From Ferrovum sp. (GTDB taxonomy: Bacteria > Pseudomonadota > Gammaproteobacteria > Burkholderiales > Ferrovaceae): 64,000 nucleotides of DNA. Both the position numbers and the translations under genes were made by a program. Under the pieces are notes generated by a model. The model did not search any database. It had not been told where the DNA came from and saw only the letters and a list, made by a program, of their open reading frames with translations. The stretch covers positions 1 through 64,000 of the forward strand of contig JAAGNR010000039.1 of assembly GCA_010435995.1 (NCBI GenBank). Reading direction: 5' to 3'. Positions 56,276 to 64,000 of this stretch are shown one piece after another. Positions within the stretch are counted from its first letter, which is position 1. Each line of letters starts with the position of its first letter.

Positions 56276-57757
56276 TCAGAACTTGGGGGTAGAGGTCTGC
56301 TCGATCAGTTGCAGCACTGAGGCATGCATCGGATCAGAAAAAAGCTTGGGATATAACCCCATCCCCAGCACCAGCAGAGCCAATATGATCAAAAACAGAA
56401 ATTCTCGTCCATTTAGATCCTTGAGGGCGGCCACATGCTCATTTCCCACTTCCCCAAAAATCACTCGTTTTACCATCCACAGGGTGTAGGCCGCACCCAG
56501 CACCAGCGTAGTCGCAGCCAACGCAGCGTACCAAAAGTTCACCTGTATGGCGCCCAGAGTCACCACAAACTCGCCAATAAACCCGCTGGTTCCCGGCAAT
56601 CCTGCATTGGCCATGGCAAACAGCATCATGAATGCGGCAAACTTGGGCATGGGCTTAGCCACGCCACCATAATCGGAAATCTGCCGCGTATGCATCCGGT
56701 CGTACAACACCCCGATGCAAAGAAACATGGCAGCGGAGACGAATCCATGGGAGATCATCTGTAACAACCCCCCCTCCATCCCCAGAGGATTGAACATGAA
56801 AATTCCGAGGGTGACAAATCCCATGTGAGAAATGGAGGAGTAGGCCACCAGTTTCTTCATGTCATTCTGGACCAAAGCGACCAAACCGATATACACCACA
56901 GCGATCAGGGACAGGGTAATCATGAAGCCTGAGAGGGCATGGCTGGCATCGGGTGTAATGGGCAGATTGAAGCGTAAGAATCCATAAGCCCCGATCTTCA
57001 GGGTGATCGCAGCCAAAATGACCGACCCCCCGGTGGGCGCTTCCACATGGGCATCGGGCAACCATGTGTGAACCGGCCACATGGGCACCTTCACGGCAAA
57101 GGACATAAAGAAAGCCAGAAATATGAGAATCTGCACGCCCAGCGGTAGGGCTACTGCCTGGAACTTGAGAATCTCAAAGGTTCCTCCAGCCTCGAAATAG
57201 AGGTAGATAAAAGCCGCCAGCATCAGCAGCGAACCCAATAAGGTGTAAAGGAAAAACTTGATGGAGGCATAGACGCGCCGTGGCCCACCCCAGACCCCGA
57301 TGATCAGGTACATGGGAATCAGCATGGCCTCGAAGAACACGTAGAAGAGAATGGCATCAAGGGCGGCAAATACCCCATTGATCAGTCCCGACATAATGAG
57401 GAATGCGGCCATGTACTGCGATTGTCTTTTTTCGATGACCACCCATCCGGCCAACACCACCAGAATGGTCATAAAACTGTTGAGTAAGACAAACCACAGA
57501 GAAATCCCATCGATTCCCAAGTGATATGAAATATTGAAGGAAGGAATCCACGTGTGAGACTCTTCGAACTGCATGGCTGCGGATGCCGCCTCGAATCCCG
57601 TATACAGGGGAAGGGTTACCAGGAAGCCGAGAATGGATCCCGCCAGAGCAAGCCCTCGCGCCAGACCCGGTTGACTGTCCTTGCCCACAGCTAGGACAAG
57701 GACCCCTGCCAAAATGGGAATCCAGATACTCAGGGAGAGAAGATAATGTGCCGTCAT
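56276..57757 (-). CDS. nuoM: NADH-quinone oxidoreductase subunit M
   Basis: A 493-residue antiporter-like subunit of complex I with 14 helices; the VPMWPVHTWLPDAHVEAPT loop and YSSISHMGFVTLG are family hallmarks. Part of the proton-pumping membrane arm. It starts 15 bases after nuoL and ends 7 bases before nuoN. Confidence 0.97.
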   Translation of the reverse strand: MTAHYLLSLSIWIPILAGVLVLAVGKDSQPGLARGLALAGSILGFLVTLPLYTGFEAASAAMQFEESHTWIPSFNISYHLGIDGISLWFVLLNSFMTILVVLAGWVVIEKRQSQYMAAFLIMSGLINGVFAALDAILFYVFFEAMLIPMYLIIGVWGGPRRVYASIKFFLYTLLGSLLMLAAFIYLYFEAGGTFEILKFQAVALPLGVQILIFLAFFMSFAVKVPMWPVHTWLPDAHVEAPTGGSVILAAITLKIGAYGFLRFNLPITPDASHALSGFMITLSLIAVVYIGLVALVQNDMKKLVAYSSISHMGFVTLGIFMFNPLGMEGGLLQMISHGFVSAAMFLCIGVLYDRMHTRQISDYGGVAKPMPKFAAFMMLFAMANAGLPGTSGFIGEFVVTLGAIQVNFWYAALAATTLVLGAAYTLWMVKRVIFGEVGNEHVAALKDLNGREFLFLIILALLVLGMGLYPKLFSDPMHASVLQLIEQTSTPKF

Positions 57758-57772
57758 GGAATTCCGCTCAAA

Positions 57773-59731
57773 TTACGCTTTGATGAACCACAAGCTCATC
57801 AGAAAAAACACCCCAAAAATCATGGCGAAAGCGTAGTGGTAGATATACCCCGTCTGCACTCGCCGCAACCGCGCCGACAATGCCCCCACCAGATTGGCTG
57901 AGCCATTGACAATCAAACCATCGATCAACTTGATATCCCCCACATTCCATAGCCCCTGCCCGAGACAACGAGATCCGGCGGCAAAAACCACCTCGTTGAA
58001 GCGATCAAAGTAGTATTTGTTGTCGAGCAACGTATAAATGGGGGCGAAAGATCGTGCTATGGCTGCAGGAATGTGCGTCCATTTCAAATAAAAGGCAGCC
58101 GCCAAAATAATTCCAGAAAGTGCCAGCCAGAACGGTAGCGACTCGATTCCACTGGTAATGAATGCCCCCACTCCATGCCACGATTCGCGCATTTCTGGCA
58201 AGGCACCGGTTCCCGGCAGAAGGGTGATGGATGAGCCGAAATAATCCCCCATCACCATGGGACCGATAAATATCCAGCCTGCTATGACCGAAGGAATGGC
58301 CAGCAAAATCAGTGGCAGGGTAATCACCAGAGGGGATTCATGCAAATGTTCCTGGGTGTGATGATCCATGCGGGGTTCTCCATGAAAAGTCATGAAGAGC
58401 ATGCGAAAACTATAGAAGGCCGTGACAAAAACCCCAACCAGCACCGCAAAGGAGGCATAACCCGAACCTGGCAGGTCACTGGCTCGCACCGCTTCGATGA
58501 TGGCATCCTTGGAGAAAAATCCGGCAAAGGGAGGAATTCCTGCCAACGCCAAGGATCCGATCAAAGCAGTAATATAGGTAATGGGCATGTAACGGCGCAA
58601 CCCCCCCATCTTTCTCATGTCTTGTTCATGGTGCATGGCATGAATCACGGAACCCGCCCCCAGGAATAACAAAGCTTTGAAGAAGGCGTGGGTTCCCAGA
58701 TGAAAGATGGCCACGGGGTAGGCCGAAGCACCCAATGCTACGGTCATATACCCCAGTTGGGACAAGGTAGAGTACGCCACCACCCGCTTGATATCGTTCT
58801 GGATCAGTCCCAGGAATGCCATGAACAGTGCCGTCGTGGCTCCGATCACCAGTACGGTGGAACGGGCAGTGGGGGACATTTCGAACAGGGGAGACATGCG
58901 CGAGACCATGAAAATCCCGGCGGTCACCATGGTGGCGGCATGAATCAGCGCTGAGATGGGCGTGGGACCTTCCATCGAGTCGGGCAACCACACATGCAAG
59001 GGAATTTGTGCCGATTTCCCCATGGCACCTACGAACAGCAAGAGGCATATCACGGTAATCAGCGACACTGGGCTCCCGCTCCACAGTTCGATGGTGTCCT
59101 TGGCGAAGTCGGGGGCTTGCTGGAATACCGTGGCATAGTCGAGGGAACCAAAATGGGCCATGATCAAACCAATCCCCAGAAGGAATCCCAAATCACCCAC
59201 ACGATTCACCAGGAAGGCCTTGAGATTGGCGTAAATCGCTGTTGGTCTGGTGTACCAAAATCCGATGAGTAGGTAGGAAACCAGCCCCACGGCTTCCCAG
59301 CCAAAAAACAACTGAACAAAGTTATTCGCCATCACCAGCATCAGCATGGAGAAGGTAAACAGCGAGATATAGCTGAAGAAGCGCTGATAGCCTGGGTCTT
59401 CGTGCATATAACCAATGGTGTAGATATGGACCATCAACGATACGAAGGTCACCACCAGCATCATGGTCACCGTCAGCTGATCGATCAGGAAACCCACCAC
59501 GAATGGGGATGAATCTCCCAGCGATAACCACTGATATACCGTGCCATTGAAGGAATGGCCAGCAAAGACATCCTGGGCAACGACTATAGAAGCCAGAAAA
59601 GCGACGGCCACCCCGAGAATGGTCACCGTATGAGCCCCGGCTTTGCCCAAAGTTTTGCCCATGAAGCCCGCCAGTACGGCCCCCACGAGGGGAGCGAGAG
59701 GAACGAGAAGATACAGACTTTGCATGCTCAT
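57773..59731 (-). CDS. nuoL: NADH-quinone oxidoreductase subunit L
   Basis: A 652-residue antiporter-like subunit, the distal pump of complex I. The HVWLPDSMEGPTPISALIHAATM loop (written in the family as the proton-translocation signature) and YSTLSQLGYM are present, with the long lateral helix in the C-terminal part. It follows nuoK by 4 bases. Confidence 0.97.
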   Translation of the reverse strand: MSMQSLYLLVPLAPLVGAVLAGFMGKTLGKAGAHTVTILGVAVAFLASIVVAQDVFAGHSFNGTVYQWLSLGDSSPFVVGFLIDQLTVTMMLVVTFVSLMVHIYTIGYMHEDPGYQRFFSYISLFTFSMLMLVMANNFVQLFFGWEAVGLVSYLLIGFWYTRPTAIYANLKAFLVNRVGDLGFLLGIGLIMAHFGSLDYATVFQQAPDFAKDTIELWSGSPVSLITVICLLLFVGAMGKSAQIPLHVWLPDSMEGPTPISALIHAATMVTAGIFMVSRMSPLFEMSPTARSTVLVIGATTALFMAFLGLIQNDIKRVVAYSTLSQLGYMTVALGASAYPVAIFHLGTHAFFKALLFLGAGSVIHAMHHEQDMRKMGGLRRYMPITYITALIGSLALAGIPPFAGFFSKDAIIEAVRASDLPGSGYASFAVLVGVFVTAFYSFRMLFMTFHGEPRMDHHTQEHLHESPLVITLPLILLAIPSVIAGWIFIGPMVMGDYFGSSITLLPGTGALPEMRESWHGVGAFITSGIESLPFWLALSGIILAAAFYLKWTHIPAAIARSFAPIYTLLDNKYYFDRFNEVVFAAGSRCLGQGLWNVGDIKLIDGLIVNGSANLVGALSARLRRVQTGYIYHYAFAMIFGVFFLMSLWFIKA

Positions 59732-59735
59732 GGGG

Positions 59736-60041
59736 TCATTCCTTGAGACGGCTCAGATCGTCCACATGAATGGACCGAATGTTACGGAAAAGTACCACCA
59801 GAATGGCCAACCCAATGGCCGATTCGGCAGCGGCTACCGTCAGGATAAAGAAAACGAACACTTGCCCTGCCATATCGTGCAGGTAGTGAGAGAAGGCCAC
59901 AAAATTGAGATTCACCGCGAACAGCATCAACTCGATGCACATGAGCAGGATGATCAGATTTTTGCGGTTGAGAAAAATCCCTACCACGCTAATAGCGAAC
60001 AGTAATGCGGCCAGCATGAGATAGTCTGTAAGATTGAGCAT
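59736..60041 (-). CDS. nuoK: NADH-quinone oxidoreductase subunit K
   Basis: A 101-residue, three-helix subunit with the conserved membrane glutamates in [25 protein letters not shown] 60041 overlaps the nuoJ stop (TGATG); a TTG one codon upstream is less likely. It links the antiporter subunits to the quinone site through the acidic axis. Confidence 0.96.
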   Translation of the reverse strand: MLNLTDYLMLAALLFAISVVGIFLNRKNLIILLMCIELMLFAVNLNFVAFSHYLHDMAGQVFVFFILTVAAAESAIGLAILVVLFRNIRSIHVDDLSRLKE

Positions 60042-60637
60042 CAACGATCCTTCTCGGCAGCCATGGAAACGATACGCAGGCGGTCGGCAGCCTTGACCTT
60101 GACCTGATCAGCGGGATCGATGTGTTTGGAATCCTTGCGTCGCCGCAGCGTCAATGCAATCGCGGTCACGATGGCCACCAACAGGATCACTGCTGCCAAT
60201 TCAAAGGAAAACACATAATCGGTATACAGCAGACGCCCCAATTGGCGCGTATTGCTCACCTTGTCCGGCGAACCGGCGTTCATGGAAGAGAACTGACGAC
60301 TGCTGACCACCAGCCACATTTCCAGCACCATCAGCAGTGCCACACCCCCACCCACGGGCAAATGCTTCCAGAAACCATCGCGCAATCGTTCTGCATCAAT
60401 GTTCAACATCATCACCACAAACAGGAACAGGACCATCACCGCGCCCACATATACCAGCACCAAGGCAATGGCGAGAAATTCCGCCTCCAGCATCATCCAT
60501 ATCCCAGATCCGGTAAAAAACGCCAGTACCAAAAAGAGCGCTGCATGCACCGGATTGCGCGCCGTGATGACTCCCACGCTGGCACCCACCAGTACCAGCG
60601 CAAAGGCCATGAATAACAGGAATGCAGAATCAATCAC
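60041..60637 (-). CDS. nuoJ: NADH-quinone oxidoreductase subunit J
   Basis: A 198-residue, five-helix subunit with the NuoJ start [29 protein letters not shown] and the [16 protein letters not shown] segment. Its stop overlaps nuoK. It lies 12 bases downstream of nuoI. Confidence 0.96.
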   Translation of the reverse strand: MIDSAFLLFMAFALVLVGASVGVITARNPVHAALFLVLAFFTGSGIWMMLEAEFLAIALVLVYVGAVMVLFLFVVMMLNIDAERLRDGFWKHLPVGGGVALLMVLEMWLVVSSRQFSSMNAGSPDKVSNTRQLGRLLYTDYVFSFELAAVILLVAIVTAIALTLRRRKDSKHIDPADQVKVKAADRLRIVSMAAEKDR

Positions 60638-60649
60638 AGCCGTTCATCC

Positions 60650-61138
60650 TCATCGGTAAGGGGCATCTTCGGCACGATCTGCCGCGATCTGGGCTTCATA
60701 ACGATCTCCCACAGCCAAGAGTTTTTCCTTGGTCATGAGTAAATCATCTCGCTTTTCTCCGTGGTACTCAAAAATCCGCGTTTCAACAATGGAATCCACC
60801 GGACAGGATTCTTCGCAAAATCCACAGAAAATGCATTTACTCAAATCAATGTCATAACGCGTAGTGCGTCGAGAACCATCTGCACGCTGTTCTGATTCGA
60901 TGGTAATGGCCATAGCAGGACACACCGCTTCACAGAGCTTGCAGGCAATACAGCGTTCTTCTCCGTTCGGGTAGCGACGCAAAGCATGGAGCCCGCGAAA
61001 CCGTCCCGACTGAGGCGTTTTTTCTTCCGGATATTGCACAGTAATCTTGCGCGCAAAAAAATGCCGTCCCGTGATACTCATCCCCTTGAGCAATTCTGCC
61101 AGGGTCCAGTTTTTGACGAAGGATTTCAGATCAGACAC
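60650..61138 (-). CDS. nuoI: NADH-quinone oxidoreductase subunit I
   Basis: A 162-residue ferredoxin-like subunit with two [4Fe-4S] motifs, [12 protein letters not shown] and [12 protein letters not shown], that carry electrons to the N2 cluster. It is peripheral, on the cytoplasmic face. It follows nuoH by 12 bases. Confidence 0.97.
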   Translation of the reverse strand: MSDLKSFVKNWTLAELLKGMSITGRHFFARKITVQYPEEKTPQSGRFRGLHALRRYPNGEERCIACKLCEAVCPAMAITIESEQRADGSRRTTRYDIDLSKCIFCGFCEESCPVDSIVETRIFEYHGEKRDDLLMTKEKLLAVGDRYEAQIAADRAEDAPYR

Positions 61139-61150
61139 AGTTCATCCTCC

Positions 61151-62194
61151 TCAATGGAACCAGAGATTGAGCACGGGAAGTCCGCGCAACGGCGCTTGCA
61201 TCAGCACACCAATGATGACAAGCCAAATGAGTGTCAGCGGAATGAATACTTTCCAGCCCAAGCGCATGATCTGGTCATACCGATAGCGGGGAAAGGTAGC
61301 GCGAAACCAGAGAAAGAGAAACAGGATGAACGCCATTTTGGCAAACAGCCAGAGAATGCTATCGGGGATAAATGATACCGGCGACAACCATCCCCCCATG
61401 AACATGATGGACGCCAGCGCGGCGATGAGGATCATGTTGGCATATTCAGCCAGAAAGAATATGGCGAAGGCCATGCCGGAATACTCCACATGAAACCCTG
61501 CCACGATTTCCGACTCGCCTTCAGCCACGTCGAATGGTGCCCGATTGGTTTCAGCGGTCCCCGCAATCACATACACCACAAACATTGGAAACAGCGGTAT
61601 CCAGTTCCACTGCAAAAACCCCAGGGAGCCTTGCTGAGCCTTGACGATATCCACCAAATTCAGGCTATTGGACATCATCAACACCGTCACCAGAGCAAAT
61701 CCCATGGCGATTTCATAGCTGACGATCTGAGCGGCAGAACGCAATGCTCCCAGAAAAGCATATTTAGAGTTGGATGCCCAACCTGCTAGTATCACGCCGT
61801 AAACCCCCATGGAGGTAATAGCCATGATATAGAGTAACCCGGCGTCCACATTGGCCAATACCAGTTCTGGCGTAAACGGGACCACTGCCCATGCGGCCAG
61901 TGCCGGCATGATGGTCAACACCGGCGCCAGAACAAAAAGAAATTTATTCGATCCACTGGGAACAATAATTTCCTTCATCAATAACTTGATGGCATCGGCG
62001 ATGGGTTGCAACAACCCCTTCGGTCCCACGCGATTGGGTCCGATCCGGATCTGCATATAACCAATCACCTTGCGTTCTGCCAAGGTCAGATAGGCGACGG
62101 CTCCCATCATGGGGGCTACAATGGCGACGATTTTGAGCAACGTCCAGACGAAGGGCCAGGCCGATCCAAACAATGACTGTACTGCCTCCATCAT
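61151..62194 (-). CDS. nuoH: NADH-quinone oxidoreductase subunit H
   Basis: A 347-residue, eight-helix subunit forming the quinone channel. The family motif [21 protein letters not shown] and the conserved acidic segment [20 protein letters not shown] are present. It overlaps nuoG by 4 bp. Confidence 0.97.
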   Translation of the reverse strand: MMEAVQSLFGSAWPFVWTLLKIVAIVAPMMGAVAYLTLAERKVIGYMQIRIGPNRVGPKGLLQPIADAIKLLMKEIIVPSGSNKFLFVLAPVLTIMPALAAWAVVPFTPELVLANVDAGLLYIMAITSMGVYGVILAGWASNSKYAFLGALRSAAQIVSYEIAMGFALVTVLMMSNSLNLVDIVKAQQGSLGFLQWNWIPLFPMFVVYVIAGTAETNRAPFDVAEGESEIVAGFHVEYSGMAFAIFFLAEYANMILIAALASIMFMGGWLSPVSFIPDSILWLFAKMAFILFLFLWFRATFPRYRYDQIMRLGWKVFIPLTLIWLVIIGVLMQAPLRGLPVLNLWFH

Positions 62195-64000
62195 GCCCCC
62201 TCCACCACGATAAATCCCATCGCTTCACCCAACCCAGCAGTGAGGGGATGGCCGGTGGGCACTGCTGCACACCCCAGAGCCAGAGAAGAATCCAGTTGCA
62301 GCACCAATTCGGCACTGGACTCTCCCTGGTGCACTCGAACTTTTTGCCCAGCCACCAACCCCATACTCTGCGCCGATGATGGATGTAAAGTCACACAGAT
62401 TTCCGTGCCTAGACGGGTGGCCTGTAATGCCGGTGATCGACGCACCAGCGGATCGGCGTGATAACCAGAGACTTCTCCCAAACGTTCCACTGTTCCCAAG
62501 GAAGCACGAATTTTAACCACTGGCGCATGATTTAAACCGTTGTGCAAGGCTTCGGCTGACACCTTGACCAAATCCGGGGATATTTCGGTACGAATTTCTT
62601 CGATGGATTCCTGGTTGAAACCCGGGAGGTCAAAAAGATTTCCCAATACACGCCATACCTTCCATCCGGGCCGTGCTTCACCGCGCGGAGGCACCACCCC
62701 ATTGAAAGCCTGGACTCTTCCTTCCATACTGATAAAGGTCCCTGCGGTTTCGGTGAAGGGAGCGACGGGCAGCATGACGGTGGCCCAGTTTTCGGCATCT
62801 CCCTTGAAAGCACTCAGCGCCACCACAGTCTGGGCCTGCTGGAGCGCCGCCAGAGTCAGCGCCGGATCTGCGCCATCCAGGGTGGGCTCCACCCCCATCA
62901 CAAAGTAGGCTTGGCGCGGTTGACGCAACATGGCTTGGGCGTCCAAGCCAGGGCTGGCATGGGTATTAAGCGGTCCGCGCTGGGGTACGGCTCCCGCCAG
63001 CCAGGCACCGACGGAATTGGCTGCCACGCCCAACTGTCCGAATGGAACCTCAACCATTGCGGCCAAGGTCTGGGCAATGTAATACAGTGTGGAGTAATCC
63101 GGATGATGCTGCGCCTGGTGACCCAGAATCACCGCACCATGACCTGCCGCATCCAGCAAGTCTGTGGCCACCCTCTGCGCTTGCTCCGATGGGGATGAGC
63201 CCACGAGGGGAAGCAAACCAGCGGGGAGTTCTTTGCTCGTACGCTGGGCAACGACGCCCAGGACTTCCGCCAGCAATCCTGGCCATTCACTGGGCTTGGC
63301 AACCGCACTACTGGCTATGGACATAGCCCAATCTTCTGCGCGCGCGCCCAAACGGTGAATTTTGGCGCCGGAACGGGCGACACGACGCAAACGCACTGCC
63401 AGCAAGGGTTGTTCCGATCGCAGATTGGAGCCCACCAGTAACACCGCACGCAAGTCAGACCATTGCGCTACGGGCAATCCCAGCCAGGGTGTTCCCTGGT
63501 ACAAGGAATCCAGCGTAAAGTCTGCTTGTCGCGTCCGATGATCGATGTTGTGACACCCCAATTCGCGCAACAACTTTTGGGCCAGATAAAGCTCTTCCAA
63601 GGTTTGATGAGGACTAAGCAACGCGCCAATGGCTTCTCCACCTTGTGTATGGAGCACCTTTTCCACTCCATCCACCACCGACTGCAAGGCTTCGGCCCAA
63701 CTGACCTGTACCCACTGTCCATCACGTTTGACCTGTGGTTGCAGTAAGCGGTCTTCACTGTGCAAAGCCTGGTAAGAGAAGCGGTCCCGATCAGCCAGCC
63801 AGCATTCATTGACGGCTTCATTTTTGCGCGGGAGAACACGGACCACTTCTGTCCGTTCTTTGACCTGTACTTCCACGTTTGTACCCAAGCCATCATGGGG
63901 ACTGATCGAAGGAAACCGCGTCAGTTCCCAAGAGCGGGCGGAAAAACGGAACGGTTTGCTGGTGAGGGCCCCCACGGGACACAAATCAATGGCATTTCCT
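62191..64000 (-). CDS. nuoG: NADH-quinone oxidoreductase subunit G, cut by the right edge
   Basis: The last 603 residues of the large Fe-S subunit; the N-terminal part with most cluster cysteines is outside the window. Reading begins [17 protein letters not shown], the end of a ferredoxin-type domain, and continues into the molybdopterin-oxidoreductase-like domain, which is not catalytic in complex I. The frame stays open to the edge, so there is no break in the window. It is the first nuo gene seen; nuoA-F should lie beyond. Confidence 0.96.
   Translation of the reverse strand, partial: GNAIDLCPVGALTSKPFRFSARSWELTRFPSISPHDGLGTNVEVQVKERTEVVRVLPRKNEAVNECWLADRDRFSYQALHSEDRLLQPQVKRDGQWVQVSWAEALQSVVDGVEKVLHTQGGEAIGALLSPHQTLEELYLAQKLLRELGCHNIDHRTRQADFTLDSLYQGTPWLGLPVAQWSDLRAVLLVGSNLRSEQPLLAVRLRRVARSGAKIHRLGARAEDWAMSIASSAVAKPSEWPGLLAEVLGVVAQRTSKELPAGLLPLVGSSPSEQAQRVATDLLDAAGHGAVILGHQAQHHPDYSTLYYIAQTLAAMVEVPFGQLGVAANSVGAWLAGAVPQRGPLNTHASPGLDAQAMLRQPRQAYFVMGVEPTLDGADPALTLAALQQAQTVVALSAFKGDAENWATVMLPVAPFTETAGTFISMEGRVQAFNGVVPPRGEARPGWKVWRVLGNLFDLPGFNQESIEEIRTEISPDLVKVSAEALHNGLNHAPVVKIRASLGTVERLGEVSGYHADPLVRRSPALQATRLGTEICVTLHPSSAQSMGLVAGQKVRVHQGESSAELVLQLDSSLALGCAAVPTGHPLTAGLGEAMGFIVVEGA

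Overview
The window reads as chromosomal DNA of a free-living, CO2-fixing betaproteobacterium with medium G+C. Support comes from a form I RuBisCO operon with CbbQ/CbbO activases, a yebC-ruvCAB-ybgC-tolQRAB-pal-cpoB-tRNA-Lys block, an rpsO-pnp pair, and a complex I operon. An acid-shock-like exported peptide beside an rRNA promoter, an exported beta-glucosidase and many envelope genes would suit an acidophilic iron oxidiser of the Ferrovum type. That genus is my inference from gene content; the 16S gene lies just outside the left edge.

Layout. 1-180: promoter and boxA leader of an rRNA operon reading leftwards off the window. 340-8470: Asr-like peptide, fatty acid desaturase, SDR, split class II ribonucleotide reductase (nrdJa/nrdJb) behind an NrdR-box-like palindrome, LysR regulator, small membrane protein, hydroxypyruvate isomerase and a sugar-phosphate transferase for surface polysaccharide. 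8460-10810: ManC (GDP-mannose) and an exported UPF0173 hydrolase. 10810-11320: gap with no convincing gene. 11320-19590: tRNA-Lys and the tol-pal/ruv block, all on the minus strand. 19740-23320: slmA, dksA, pnp, rpsO. 23430-28880: cbbL-cbbS-cbbQ-cbbO plus an unknown 99-residue gene, with an HDOD-GGDEF signalling gene upstream. 31060-36920: exported protein, slyD, peroxiredoxin, mutS, rarA, H-NS-like protein. 37330-40920: tRNA-Ala and a sulfotransferase/MFS transporter/beta-glucosidase operon. 41110-44450: unknown gene, an ArsR-type repressor with an ene-reductase and an SDR, and a small exported protein. 44490-46040: accessory island with an intact RHH/MazF toxin-antitoxin pair and three decayed genes (cas4, hicA, hicB), ending about 380 bp from tRNA-Ser. 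46740-54810: YccA-like protein, rlmD, NUDIX, a YncE/deacetylase/fatty-acid-hydroxylase operon, htpG, NUDIX. 54810-64000: nuoN to nuoG, the last cut by the right edge.

Most of the window is conserved core. The parts that deserve attention are the decaying cas4/HicBA island, the regulatory palindromes (upstream of nrdJ, arsR, mazE and the Asr-like gene), the RNA hairpins that partition the cbb operon, the unknown gene ending that operon, and the Tat-like exported GH1 operon.
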